Source of the DNA: Hydrogenophilales bacterium | GTDB taxonomy: Bacteria; Pseudomonadota; Gammaproteobacteria; Burkholderiales; Thiobacteraceae | Assembly: GCA_016235775.1 (NCBI GenBank) | Contig: JACRIU010000065.1 | Span: 1-33,151, forward strand | DNA length: 33,151 nucleotides | Direction: 5' to 3' | Shown here: positions 23,911 through 33,151 of the stretch, in pieces | Position numbering within the stretch: position 1 is the stretch's first letter | Layout of the letters: each line of letters starts with the position of its first letter | Translations under genes and position numbers: made by a program | Notes under the pieces: model-generated | Database searches by the model: none | Told to the model about the DNA's origin: nothing | The model's input: only the letters and a program-made list of their open reading frames with translations

Positions 23911-25248
23911 TCATATCCGCTTGACGAATACCTTGGACTTGCGCTGATAGTTATAAAGTGTCTTCTTTTGTTGCGGCAGGGCTTCCACGCTTTCCTCGGC
24001 AAATCCGCGCTCCACGAACCAGTGCGCGGTTTGAGTAGTGAGCACGAACAGGCGCTTGAGTTTTTTCTGGCGCGCGCCGGCTTCCACATAATCCAGGAGC
24101 GCCGCGCCGCGGCCCGCATCGCGATAATCGGGATGGATGGCGAGGCAGGCCAGTTCGCCGGCTTTTTCTTCGGGAAACGGATAGAGCGCGGCGCAGCCGA
24201 TGACGATGCCGTCATGCTCCAAAATAGAGAAGCGCTCGATTTCCATCTCCAGCAATTCGCGCGAGCGGCGCACCAGCACGCCCGCTTCTTCCAGCGGCTC
24301 GATCAGGGACAGAATTCCGCCCACATCCTCGATCGTGGCCTGGCGCAGCGACTCCACCGGCTCCGGCGTGACCATGGAGCCGATGCCGTCGCGCGTGAAC
24401 AGCTCTTGCAAAATCGCGCCATCGACATGGCGCGAAATCAGATGCGCGCGCGCCACGCCGCTCTGGCAGGCTTGCACCGCGCACGGCAAAAAGAACGCCA
24501 CGTCGAGCGGCAAGCCGCGCGCTGCTTTCACCAGCTTGGCCGCGTTGCGGGCGGTGAGCTCCTTGAGGAGCCGGCCCTTGGCATCCGTCACGCCCGGCGC
24601 ATCCATCATGAAAATCAGCTTCTCCGCCTTGAGCGCGATGGCGGCATGCGTCGCCACATCTTCCACGGTGAGATTGAACACTTCGCCGGTGGGCGAGTAG
24701 CCAATGGGAGAGAGCAGCACGATTTCGTTTTGATCGAGCCGGCGCCGGATCGCCGCCGCATCGATCTTGCGCACGGCGCCGGTATGCTGCAGATCCACGC
24801 CGTTACGCACGCCGAGCGGCTTGGCGGTGACGAAGTTGCCGGACGCCACCCGGATATCGGCTCCCGCCATCGGCGAATTGGGCAGCCCCATCGACAGCAG
24901 CGCCTCGATTTCGACCCGCACCGATCCCGCCGCTTCCTTCACGCAGGCGAGCGCATCGGCGTCGGTGACGCGCAGGCCGTCCACGTATTGAGTGGTCGCG
25001 CCGCGTTCTTTCAACTCGGCCTCGATTTGCGGGCGCGCGCCATGCACCAGCACCACGCGCACATCGAGCGCGTTGAGCAGATTCACGTCATGCGCCAGCT
25101 CGTAGAATTCGCCCTCGCTCACCACTTCACCGCCAAAGGCGATGACGAAGGTGCGCCCGCCGAAGGCGTGAATATACGGCGCCGCGGAACGAAACCAATT
25201 GACGAAGCTTTGTGTTTTGAGTTTTGGGGCTGGCACTTGAGAAATCAC
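23911..25248 (-). CDS. argA: N-acetylglutamate synthase (amino-acid kinase + GNAT)
   Basis: A 445-residue ArgA, first enzyme of arginine synthesis (acetyl-CoA + glutamate to N-acetylglutamate). The N-terminal amino-acid-kinase domain (about 20-285) has VIAFGGEVV and VVLVHGARPQIE and binds arginine as feedback inhibitor in the family. The C-terminal GNAT domain (about 295-445) has LACLAIHPDYRDAGRGAALLD (370-390), the acetyl-CoA loop RDAGRGA. Length and order match E. coli ArgA. It sits between rsmE and the PhnD-like genes on the same strand. Confidence 0.95.
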   Translation of the reverse strand: MISQVPAPKLKTQSFVNWFRSAAPYIHAFGGRTFVIAFGGEVVSEGEFYELAHDVNLLNALDVRVVLVHGARPQIEAELKERGATTQYVDGLRVTDADALACVKEAAGSVRVEIEALLSMGLPNSPMAGADIRVASGNFVTAKPLGVRNGVDLQHTGAVRKIDAAAIRRRLDQNEIVLLSPIGYSPTGEVFNLTVEDVATHAAIALKAEKLIFMMDAPGVTDAKGRLLKELTARNAAKLVKAARGLPLDVAFFLPCAVQACQSGVARAHLISRHVDGAILQELFTRDGIGSMVTPEPVESLRQATIEDVGGILSLIEPLEEAGVLVRRSRELLEMEIERFSILEHDGIVIGCAALYPFPEEKAGELACLAIHPDYRDAGRGAALLDYVEAGARQKKLKRLFVLTTQTAHWFVERGFAEESVEALPQQKKTLYNYQRKSKVFVKRI

Positions 25249-25337
25249 CTAAATTTCTCTAACAGTACCCGAATTTACTACTAGGAATCAATGCTTAATC
25301 GGCATTGTTAATGCAAAACAGGAGGAAAAGCGCCTAT

Positions 25338-26093
25338 TTAGTAGTCGCCCCAAAGTATTTGCAGCGCAGCCAAAGCCGCAAGCGCCGCAGTTTCCGTACG
25401 CAAGATGCGCGGCCCGAGCTTGACCCCGACGAAGCCGCACTGCCGCAGCGCAGCGTGCTCGTTGTCACTGAACCCACCCTCCGGCCCTGCGGCTAAAACG
25501 ACCGGTCCGGTTGGTTTTTCCAGATCGCGCAAACTCAACGCGGCCTCCGGCGCCAAATGAATGCGCAGTTCCCCACCCGGCGCCTGACTCCCGGCGCCTG
25601 ACGCCTGAAGTCCGAGCCAATCCATCAGCCCCGACACGGGCCGCACTTCCGGCACGACATTGCGCCCGCTCTGCTCGCACGCCGAGGCAAGCACGCTCCG
25701 CCAATGCTGCATGCGTTTTTGCATGCGCTCGCCCGGCAGTTTCACCACACTGCGCTCGGCCTGGATCGGTTGGATCGCGCCCACGCCCAATTCAACGGAT
25801 TTTTGCAGCGTGTAATCCATGCGTTCGCCGCTGGAAATGCCTTGCACCAATAGCACGTTCAACGGGGACTCGCAGGATAGGGGCGCGCTGCTTTCAATCA
25901 GCACCACCGGCGACTGCTTATCCAAGCGCACTATCCGCGCGCGGTATTCACATCCGTCGCCGTTGAACAGGCGCACCAGGTCGTTCTCGCCCAAGCGCAG
26001 CACACGCACGGCGTGGTGCGCCGCGTCTTGCGGCAGCGCAACGCGCGCGCCGGGGGCCAAGGGATCGGGAAAATAGAAACGGGGTATGCGCAT
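25338..26093 (-). CDS. rsmE: 16S rRNA m3U1498 methyltransferase RsmE
   Basis: A 251-residue SPOUT methyltransferase. The N-terminal PUA-like domain starts MRIPRFYFPD and contains HHAVRVLRLGENDLVRLFNGDG. The SPOUT domain has the knot motifs VLAAGPEGGFSDNE (199-212) and LGPRILRTETAALAAL (226-241). It methylates N3 of U1498 in 16S rRNA. Residues about 163-174 (QASGAGSQAPGG) are encoded by a tandem 13-bp repeat and look like an in-frame insertion in a variable loop. Key motifs are intact. Confidence 0.95.
   Translation of the reverse strand: MRIPRFYFPDPLAPGARVALPQDAAHHAVRVLRLGENDLVRLFNGDGCEYRARIVRLDKQSPVVLIESSAPLSCESPLNVLLVQGISSGERMDYTLQKSVELGVGAIQPIQAERSVVKLPGERMQKRMQHWRSVLASACEQSGRNVVPEVRPVSGLMDWLGLQASGAGSQAPGGELRIHLAPEAALSLRDLEKPTGPVVLAAGPEGGFSDNEHAALRQCGFVGVKLGPRILRTETAALAALAALQILWGDY
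25576..25608. repeat. Tandem 13-bp repeat inside rsmE
   Basis: CCCGGCGCCTGAC occurs at 25576-25588 and 25590-25602, followed by a third partial word CGCCTGA. It is read in frame as a Gly/Ala/Ser/Gln-rich loop of RsmE, and resembles the intergenic words CTCACGCC found elsewhere in the window. Confidence 0.7.
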
Positions 26094-26141
26094 ATAAACC
26101 TAAAACGGCTCTAATCGTTTTTTTCAGAATATAGAAGTAGC

Positions 26142-27020
26142 TTACTGCTTCGCAGGCTTGTCCGCGGCCATCACTTGCTTGAGCTCGCGCACATAGGGGT
26201 CGAGTATCGCCAACTCGCCTGGTTTCATTTCGCGCAGGGTGTCGTAGCCCAGGCTGGCCACGAATTCCTTGCCTTCCGGCGTCTGCACAAACGCCAGAAT
26301 CGCCGCTTTGACCGCCGCCACGCGCTGCGCCGTCAAGGCCGGGTGCGCCATATACACCACGCTCGGCCCGCCGGATTCCTTGGCTTGTCCCAGGGATCGC
26401 ACGCGATCCTTCAAATCGGATTTGACCGCGACAAAGGCGCGGTTGGAGATGAACGCCGCATCCGCCGCGCCCTCCACCACGGCATGCAGGGCGGCGGTGT
26501 GCGTGGGATTCGGCTGCAAGGTGACATCCTGGTCCGGTTTCAATCCGGCTTTCCGCAGCCAATTGGCGCCCAGTTGCGACACGACGGCATAAGGGCCGGG
26601 GGTGGCGATGGTTTTGCCGCGCAGGTCTTTGATGTCTTGAAAGGCGCTGTCTTTTCTCACCAGCAGAATGGCATAGAAATCCCATCCGGGACGCAGCATG
26701 GGCTGGTAGCCCGCTTCCAGCTCGGCCAAGCGGGCGGCATGGGAAACCGTAATCACGAACGGGTATTCGCGCCGCTGGGTGCGCTCGATAAAGCTCGCAT
26801 AGTCGGGCGCGGTCACGATGCTGACCGGTTCATGCAAACGCCGCTCAAGGTAAATACGCAGCGGCTTATAGCGCTCCAGGATGGTGGGCGTGGGGAGGTA
26901 GGGAACGATGCCGAATTCAAGCGCATTGCTGGGCTGCGCATTGGCCGGCAGGGACAATCCGATGAGCAAAGCGCCCACCGGAAAGCCAGCCAACAGCCGT
27001 GGGAAAATAGCCTTGATCAT
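26142..27020 (-). CDS. PhnD-like periplasmic binding protein, copy 4
   Basis: A 292-residue PhnD-like protein. The frame is open to 27185, but the ATG at 27020 has GGGGA upstream and opens a signal peptide (MIKAIFPRLLAGFPVGALLI, cleavage near ANA-Q). Marks are EFGIVPYLPTPTILERYKPLR, VSIVTAPDYASFIERTQ, FVITVSHAARLAELEAGYQP and VVYMAHPAL. It is the most distant of the four copies and is separated from the others by argA and rsmE. It begins the minus-strand run, and rsmE follows after 48 bp. It is read divergently from the thioredoxin-family gene across an 88-bp AT-rich promoter region. Confidence 0.85.
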   Translation of the reverse strand: MIKAIFPRLLAGFPVGALLIGLSLPANAQPSNALEFGIVPYLPTPTILERYKPLRIYLERRLHEPVSIVTAPDYASFIERTQRREYPFVITVSHAARLAELEAGYQPMLRPGWDFYAILLVRKDSAFQDIKDLRGKTIATPGPYAVVSQLGANWLRKAGLKPDQDVTLQPNPTHTAALHAVVEGAADAAFISNRAFVAVKSDLKDRVRSLGQAKESGGPSVVYMAHPALTAQRVAAVKAAILAFVQTPEGKEFVASLGYDTLREMKPGELAILDPYVRELKQVMAADKPAKQ

Positions 27021-27108
27021 TTTATTCCCCAGACTCGCACGAACAAAAAACTGCTTAAAACAGCATGGTAATATAGCTTTTGGTTCCATATAGCAAGGAT
27101 ATGCTCCG

Positions 27109-27653
<545 letters not shown>

Positions 27654-27666
<13 letters not shown>

Positions 27667-27738
27667 GGTGAGAGGCGTTAGATGCAACATCGCCGGTTCC
27701 GCTTTTTACACCTCACGCCTGCCCCCTCACACCTCACG
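27654..27738. repeat. TCACGCC-type word-echo palindrome overlapping a stop codon
   Basis: The left arm about 27654-27680 repeats the words GTGAGGCG and TAAGGTGAGAGGCG. The right arm about 27708-27738 has ACACCTCACGCC and CCTCACACCTCACG. The stop codon TAA of the thioredoxin-family gene is inside the left arm. The hairpin ends just before the next gene and might act as a terminator or a messenger-end stabiliser. Confidence 0.75.
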
Positions 27739-27745
27739 TATTTAG

Positions 27746-28531
27746 ATGCTCCCCGCCCTCCTCGACATTGTCAAAGCCGTCGCCCAACGCGAGATCGTGC
27801 CGCGCTATCTAAAGGTGGCGCACGAGCACAAGGTCGATGGCAGCATCCTGACGGAAGCAGACACTGCGGCGCAGCAAGCGCTCACTGAAGGTTTGAAAGC
27901 GATCAATGGCTGCCCGGTGCTGGGCGAGGAAATGACCCCGCAGGAGCAGCAAGCCCTGTGGAAGTATCGCGATAGTGGTTTATGGGTGCTCGATCCGGTG
28001 GACGGCACTTCCAACTTCGCCAATGGCCTGCCTTATTTCGCGGTATCGGTCGGGTTCTATCAAGCGGGGCGGCCCATCCTGGGCGCGGTGTATGCCCCGG
28101 AGGCGAATGAATTGTTCTGGGCGGAAGCGGGCAAGGGCGCTTTTTTGAACGGCGAGCGTCTCCCGATCAAGGAGCGCGCGCCCACCAGCCTCAAGCGCGC
28201 CATGGCCGGGGTGGATTTGAAACGGCTGCAACCCAAACTCGCCTCGGCGCTGGCCGCGCACCCGCCTTATGTTTCGCAGCGCAATTTTGGCTCATCCGCC
28301 CTGGACTGGTGCTATGTCGCGGCCGGCCGGCTCGACATCTATATACATGGCGGGCAAAAACTGTGGGACTACGCCGCCGGTGCGCTGATCCTGCAAGAAG
28401 CGGGGGGCGCGCTGTGCACGCTGGATTCCGATGATTTTTGGGCCGGCGATCCTTGGCAACGCTCCGTGATCTGCGCCTGGGATAAGGAAATTTTCAAGCC
28501 CTGGCGGGATTGGATACGGGCCAATCAATAA
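27746..28531 (+). CDS. Inositol-monophosphatase-family phosphatase
   Basis: A 261-residue metal-dependent phosphatase. The two-metal site is visible: GEE (60-62), DPVDGTSNF (83-91) and WDYAAGALILQEAGG (207-221). Members act on inositol phosphates, histidinol phosphate, fructose-1,6-bisphosphate or PAP. The sequence does not tell which; closeness to transketolase and GAPDH would fit a sugar phosphate but is weak evidence. It is read in the same direction as the thioredoxin-family gene across a palindromic repeat. Confidence 0.88.
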   Translation: MLPALLDIVKAVAQREIVPRYLKVAHEHKVDGSILTEADTAAQQALTEGLKAINGCPVLGEEMTPQEQQALWKYRDSGLWVLDPVDGTSNFANGLPYFAVSVGFYQAGRPILGAVYAPEANELFWAEAGKGAFLNGERLPIKERAPTSLKRAMAGVDLKRLQPKLASALAAHPPYVSQRNFGSSALDWCYVAAGRLDIYIHGGQKLWDYAAGALILQEAGGALCTLDSDDFWAGDPWQRSVICAWDKEIFKPWRDWIRANQ

Positions 28532-28629
28532 GCCTGGATGAAGCTTGGCTCCCATCCATTTTCTTATCCAAGCCATTGAAATATCTTATCAATTCTTCTA
28601 TTGCCAAGGGTTCATGATCTAGGGGATAA

Positions 28630-28647
28630 TTTTAGTTTTCGCTAAAA
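28630..28647. promoter_or_regulatory. LysR-type dyad upstream of transketolase
   Basis: TTTTAG and CTAAAA form a perfect 6-bp dyad with a 6-base spacer, and TAGTTTTCGCTAA inside it fits the T-N11-A pattern of LysR-type regulators. It is 160 bp before the tkt start in the 275-bp gap after the phosphatase gene. In autotrophs the regulator CbbR has such sites near tkt, but no regulator gene is in the window. Confidence 0.4.
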
Positions 28648-28806
28648 CTCGTTCGCCTGCGGCATCACCTAATAATAAAGCAACGGGCATGCTGGAACCC
28701 GGCACGACTCCGAAGTTCCTCAAAGCTTCACAATAACAGTATTCAACCCGGCGGCGCTAAACCTGCCGACGGGAAAATTTTCGCAATAAATTAAAGGAAT
28801 CTTGAT

Positions 28807-30792
28807 ATGGCAACTCGTGCTGAATTGTGCAATGCGATCCGTATGCTGGCCGTCGATGCAGTGCAAAAGGCCAACTCCGGCCACCCCGGCGCCCCCATGG
28901 GCATGGCGGAAATCGCCGAAGTGCTGTGGAACCACCAACTGCGCCACAACCCGGCCAATCCGAAATGGGCTGACCGCGACCGTTTCGTCTTCTCCAACGG
29001 CCACGGCTCGATGCTGCTGTACGCGCTGCTGCATTTGACCGGCTACGACCTGCCGATCGACGAGCTGAAGAAATTCCGTCAACTGCACTCCAAGACCCCC
29101 GGCCACCCCGAATACGGCTACGCGCCTGGGATCGAAACCACCACCGGCCCGCTGGGCCAAGGCATCACCAATGCAGTGGGCATGGCGCTGTCCGAGAAAT
29201 TGCTGGCGCACGAATTCAATAAGCCCGGCCATGAAATCGTCAACCACTACACCTATGTATTCATGGGCGACGGTTGCATGATGGAAGGCATTTCGCACGA
29301 AGCTTGCGCCTTGGCCGGCACTTGGGGCTTGGGCAAACTGATCGCCTTCTACGACGATAACGGCATCTCCATCGACGGCCACGTCGAAGCCTGGTTCACC
29401 GACGATACCGGCAAGCGCTTCGAAGCCTATAACTGGCACGTGATCCGCAATGTCGATGGCCACAACTCGGAAGCGGTGGAAAAGGCGCTGCAAGAAGCCA
29501 AGACCGTCACCGGCAAGCCGACACTGATTATTTGCAAAACCGTCATCGGCAAGGGCTCTCCCAACAAGGAAGGCACCCACGACGTGCACGGCGCAGCGTT
29601 AGGCGATGCCGAAGTCAAAGCCACGCGCGAGCACTTGGGCTGGACCCACGCGCCGTTCGAGATTCCAAAAGACATCTACGAAGGCTGGGATTGCCGCACC
29701 AAGGGTCAAGGCCTGGAAACGCTGTGGAGCAACAAATTCGCCGAGTACAAGAAGGCCTTCCCGAAGGAAGCGGCCGAATTCGAGCGCCGCATGAAAAGTG
29801 AATTGCCGGCGAATTGGAAAGATCACATCACCAAAGCCGTCGCCGCAATCAACGAAAAAGGCGAAACCGTGGCCACGCGCAAGGCATCGCAAATCGCGAT
29901 CAACGCCCTGGCTCCGGCGCTGCCCGAATTCCTCGGCGGCTCGGCTGACTTGACCGGCTCCAACCTGACCAACTGGACCGGCTGCCACCACATCAAAGGC
30001 ACGAGTGTGGGCAACTACATCAGCTACGGCGTGCGCGAGTTCGGCATGTCCGCCATCATGAACGGCATGGCGCTGCACGGCGGCTTGCTGCCTTTCGGCG
30101 GCACCTTCCTCATGTTCTCGGAATACGCGCGCAATGCACTGCGTATGGCGGCGCTGATGAAGATTCGCGCGATCTGGGTGTTCACCCACGATTCGATCGG
30201 CCTGGGCGAAGACGGCCCGACGCACCAACCGGTGGAGCAAACCGCCACCCTGCGCATGATGCCGAACATGGATGTATGGCGTCCTTGCGATACCACGGAA
30301 ACCCTCGTCGGCTGGGCAGCCAGCGTGGAGCGCTTGAACGGCCCGAGCTGCCATATTCTCAGCCGTCAAAATCTGCCGTTCCAAAAACGCAGCGCGGATC
30401 AGATCGACGCCATCCGCCGTGGCGGCTATGTGTTGGCCGATGCGGCGAACCCGAAAATGGTGCTGATCGCCACCGGCTCCGAAATCGGCCTGGCGATGGA
30501 AGCGAAGAAAGTATTGGACGGACAAGGCATTCCCACCCGCGTCGTGTCCATGCCTTGCACCAACGCATTCGACCGCCAGGAGCAATCTTACAAAGCCAGC
30601 GTGCTGCCGAAAGGCGTGGCGCGGGTCGCGATCGAAGCCGGCGTCAGCGACTTCTGGCGCAAGTATGTCGGCCTGGAAGGCGGCGTGGTGGGCATCGACA
30701 CCTTCGGTGAATCCGCACCTGCGCCAGAATTGTTCAAACACTTCGGCTTCACCGTGGAAAACGTGGTGAATACGGCTAAAGCGGTATTGTAA
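28807..30792 (+). CDS. tkt: Transketolase
   Basis: A 661-residue, full-length transketolase. The N-terminal part has [18 protein letters not shown] and the thiamine-diphosphate motif GDGCMMEG ... DDN (about 155-185). The pyrimidine domain has AGS-like segment [12 protein letters not shown] and the catalytic region [17 protein letters not shown] with its Glu. The C-terminal domain has [12 protein letters not shown]. It transfers two-carbon units in the pentose phosphate or Calvin cycle and is cytoplasmic. A ribosome site AAAGGAA precedes the ATG. The order tkt-gap-pgk is common in betaproteobacteria and fits a shared carbon-metabolism operon. Confidence 0.97.
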   Translation: MATRAELCNAIRMLAVDAVQKANSGHPGAPMGMAEIAEVLWNHQLRHNPANPKWADRDRFVFSNGHGSMLLYALLHLTGYDLPIDELKKFRQLHSKTPGHPEYGYAPGIETTTGPLGQGITNAVGMALSEKLLAHEFNKPGHEIVNHYTYVFMGDGCMMEGISHEACALAGTWGLGKLIAFYDDNGISIDGHVEAWFTDDTGKRFEAYNWHVIRNVDGHNSEAVEKALQEAKTVTGKPTLIICKTVIGKGSPNKEGTHDVHGAALGDAEVKATREHLGWTHAPFEIPKDIYEGWDCRTKGQGLETLWSNKFAEYKKAFPKEAAEFERRMKSELPANWKDHITKAVAAINEKGETVATRKASQIAINALAPALPEFLGGSADLTGSNLTNWTGCHHIKGTSVGNYISYGVREFGMSAIMNGMALHGGLLPFGGTFLMFSEYARNALRMAALMKIRAIWVFTHDSIGLGEDGPTHQPVEQTATLRMMPNMDVWRPCDTTETLVGWAASVERLNGPSCHILSRQNLPFQKRSADQIDAIRRGGYVLADAANPKMVLIATGSEIGLAMEAKKVLDGQGIPTRVVSMPCTNAFDRQEQSYKASVLPKGVARVAIEAGVSDFWRKYVGLEGGVVGIDTFGESAPAPELFKHFGFTVENVVNTAKAVL

Positions 30793-30804
30793 AAAAACAA
30801 TTTG

Positions 30805-30885
30805 AACCGCAGAGGACGCGGAGGACGCCGAGGAAAATCCTTTAAAGATTTACTCCGCGTCCTCCGCGTCCTCCGCGGTAAAAGA
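30805..30885. repeat. CGGAGGACG word-echo palindrome between tkt and gap
   Basis: The left arm about 30805-30835 has CCGCAGAGGACGCGGAGGAC and the right arm about 30852-30880 has TCCGCGTCCTCCGCGTCCTC, joined by an AT-rich loop. It is followed by T-rich sequence (GATTTTGTTTTCATTTT), so it could terminate part of the tkt transcript before gap, or protect the mRNA end. Confidence 0.8.
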
Positions 30886-30902
30886 TTTTGTTTTCATTTT
30901 AA

Positions 30903-31913
<1,011 letters not shown>

Positions 31914-31916
31914 ACC

Positions 31917-31990
31917 TGGGAAGCGGGAAGCGGTGAGCGGTAAGCGGGGAACCCCGGTCTGCTCTCCGCTTCCCGCTCACTGCTCACCCA
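31917..31990. repeat. GGGAAGCGG word-echo palindrome between gap and pgk
   Basis: The left arm (about 31917-31950) is made of GGGAAGCGG, TGAGCGG and TAAGCGG, and the right arm (about 31962-31990) of CTCCGCTTCCCGCTCACTGC and CTCACC. It lies between the gap stop and a second, smaller hairpin before pgk. Confidence 0.75.
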
Positions 31991-31998
31991 ATGAGCTG

Positions 31999-32024
31999 TA
32001 AGGCATAAGCCCTCTTATCCCTTA
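31999..32024. repeat. TAAGGCATAAG hairpin before pgk
   Basis: TAAGGCATAAG (31999-32009) and CTTATCCCTTA (32014-32024) form an 11-bp stem with one mismatch. The same hairpin, with compensating variants, is present before the inverted pgk copy at 32767-32792, so it is conserved between the two loci. Confidence 0.6.
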
Positions 32025-32052
32025 CACCTTATCTAAATCAGGAGCATCTCTC

Positions 32053-32757
32053 ATGTCCGTCATTAAACTCGTCGATCTCGACCTAAAAGGTAAGCGCGTC
32101 TTCATTCGCGCCGATCTCAACGTGCCCGTCAAAGACGGCAAAGTCACTTCCGACGCGCGTATCACTGCTTCCATGGCCACCATCAACCACTGCCTGAAGC
32201 AAGGCGCCAAAGTGATGGTGACCTCGCACCTGGGCCGCCCGGAAGAAGGCGTGTGGTCGGAAGAAAATTCGCTCAAGCCGGTAGCCGACAACATTGCCGC
32301 GCGCTTGGGTAAGCCGGTGCGCCTGGTCAAGGATTGGGTCGATGGCGGCTTCGATGTCGCCGCCGGCGAACTGGTGGTTCTGGAAAATTGCCGCATCAAC
32401 AAAGGCGAGAAGAAAAACGTCGATGAGACCGCGCAAAAATACGCCAAGCTGTGCGACATTTTCGTGATGGATGCATTCGGCACCGCGCACCGTGCGGAAG
32501 GTTCCACCCACGGCGTGGCCAAGTTCGCGCCCGTCGCCTGCGCCGGTATTTTGTTGACCGAAGAACTGGATGCATTGACCAAAGCCTTGCTCAGCCCGGC
32601 ACGCCCGATGGTGGCCATGGAAGCAGTGATACGCGCGTCGGAAGTGACTTTGCCGTCTTTGACGGGCACGTTGAGATCGGAACGAATCAGGACGCGCTTG
32701 CCCTTGAGGTCCAGATCGGTAACACGGATTACGGACATGGTTTGTTCTCCAATATAA
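32053..32757 (+). CDS. pgk: Phosphoglycerate kinase, N-terminal part fused to inverted sequence
   Basis: Residues 1-188 are a normal PGK N-terminal domain: RADLNVPV (19-26), MVTSHLGRP (55-63), [13 protein letters not shown] (110-122), [17 protein letters not shown] (138-154) and [10 protein letters not shown] (179-188). After A188 (position 32616) the family would continue with IVGGSKVSTK; instead the frame runs antisense through an inverted copy of the pgk start and ends 47 residues later. The ATP-binding C-terminal half is absent, so the encoded protein would be inactive. AGGAG precedes the ATG. Read this as a true pgk gene cut at a junction, not as a functional short gene. Confidence 0.85.
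   Translation: MSVIKLVDLDLKGKRVFIRADLNVPVKDGKVTSDARITASMATINHCLKQGAKVMVTSHLGRPEEGVWSEENSLKPVADNIAARLGKPVRLVKDWVDGGFDVAAGELVVLENCRINKGEKKNVDETAQKYAKLCDIFVMDAFGTAHRAEGSTHGVAKFAPVACAGILLTEELDALTKALLSPARPMVAMEAVIRASEVTLPSLTGTLRSERIRTRLPLRSRSVTRITDMVCSPI
32607..32738 (-). pseudogene. Inverted, diverged copy of the pgk 5' end
   Basis: Read on the minus strand from the ATG at 32738, this encodes [20 protein letters not shown] and continues into [20 protein letters not shown], a second PGK N-terminus. The first 58 bases differ from the forward copy at about 15 positions. The next 74 bases (32607-32680) match 32111-32184 exactly. GGAGAA precedes the ATG. The copy stops at the junction with the forward gene. 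Confidence 0.8.
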
Positions 32758-32766
32758 TTTAAGGTG

Positions 32767-32792
32767 TAAGGGATAAGTGTGCTTATGCCTTA
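32767..32792. repeat. Second copy of the pre-pgk hairpin (inverted locus)
   Basis: TAAGGGATAAG (32767-32777) and CTTATGCCTTA (32782-32792) match the hairpin at 31999-32024 in inverted orientation. Confidence 0.6.
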
Positions 32793-32806
32793 CGCCTCAC
32801 GACGTA

Positions 32807-32903
32807 AGAGGGAAACGAGAAAAGGGAAACGGGAAACGCCAGAAGCACCAGGTTCCCGTTTCCCCAGAGCCGCACAGCGGCGAATCCCGTTTCTCGCCCC
32901 TCT
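32807..32903. repeat. GGGAAACGG word-echo palindrome in the inverted locus
   Basis: The left part (about 32807-32847) repeats GGGAAACG with small changes, and the right part (about 32852-32903) holds the complements TCCCGTTTCCC and CCCGTTTCTCGCCCCTC. It takes the place that the GGGAAGCGG element holds in the forward gap-pgk gap, so the two loci carry different elements at the same site. Confidence 0.7.
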
Positions 32904-32904
32904 A

Positions 32905-33151
<247 letters not shown>

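Noticed and set aside
23788-25284. Plus-strand open frame of 498 codons
   Set aside because: Antisense to argA, which has full motif support; composition (His/Arg/Gln-rich) is typical of a shadow frame.
29599-30741. Minus-strand open frame of 380 codons
   Set aside because: Antisense to transketolase; no recognisable motif.
32022-32738. Minus-strand open frame of 238 codons beginning like PGK
   Set aside because: Only the first 44 codons are PGK; the rest is the antisense of the forward pgk gene, created by the inversion junction.

Overview
The window looks like chromosomal DNA of a betaproteobacterium, probably near Nitrosomonadales/Gallionellaceae. This rests on gene content and order (ntrC end, EI24 protein, cca next to an NDUFA9-like gene, YggX near argA, tkt-gap-pgk), on high GC and on family resemblance; no taxonomic search was run. 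No tRNA, rRNA, CRISPR array or recognisable transposase was found.

Layout. (1) 1-1338: 3' end of ntrC (+) converging on an EI24/CysZ-like membrane protein (-). (2) 1422-12407: an accessory defence island. Reading along the minus strand from about 11.29 kb, it holds a broken TumE toxin remnant, its TumA/HVO_A0114-type DNA-binding partner, then hsdR-hsdM-hsdS of a type I restriction-modification system. Continuing with almost no gaps are a membrane-anchored TIR protein, a ThsB-type TIR protein, an unrecognised helical protein and a DUF3800 protein. After a 229-bp structured gap comes an AAA15 ATPase plus RloB-like TOPRIM pair resembling AbiL/Rlo. On the plus strand at 11605-12407 a toxin-antitoxin-like pair is read divergently. 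(3) 12620-17624: minus-strand housekeeping genes rtcB, archease, a GST, cca and an NDUFA9-like epimerase. (4) 17904-27020: yggX, a GGDEF-EAL receptor, three tandem PhnD-like periplasmic binding proteins, argA, rsmE and a fourth PhnD-like gene, all minus. The binding proteins have no transporter genes beside them, so they may feed the GGDEF-EAL receptor. (5) 27109-31913 plus strand: a thioredoxin-family protein, an inositol-monophosphatase-family enzyme, transketolase and GAPDH. (6) 32053-33151: pgk starts normally but is cut at about residue 188, where the sequence turns round into an inverted, diverged second copy of the pgk start and the gap end. This is either an assembly mis-join between two gap-pgk loci or a real rearrangement.

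A second theme is a dense set of palindromes built from short echoed words (CGGAGGACG-, TCACGCC-, GGGAAGCGG-, GGGAAACGG-, CCCTCTCCC- and GCCGGCA-types). They fill many intergenic gaps; one is nested inside another, two sit in frame inside hsdM, a related direct repeat sits in frame inside rsmE, and one supplies the last codons and stop of the thioredoxin-family gene. They behave like small mobile palindromic elements.

The best candidate for an undescribed system is the hsdRMS-TIR-TIR-helical-DUF3800 operon. It has two TIR proteins, each with a plausible catalytic Glu, but no ThsA-like effector, and it sits under a regulator that appears to have been left over from a decayed toxin-antitoxin pair.
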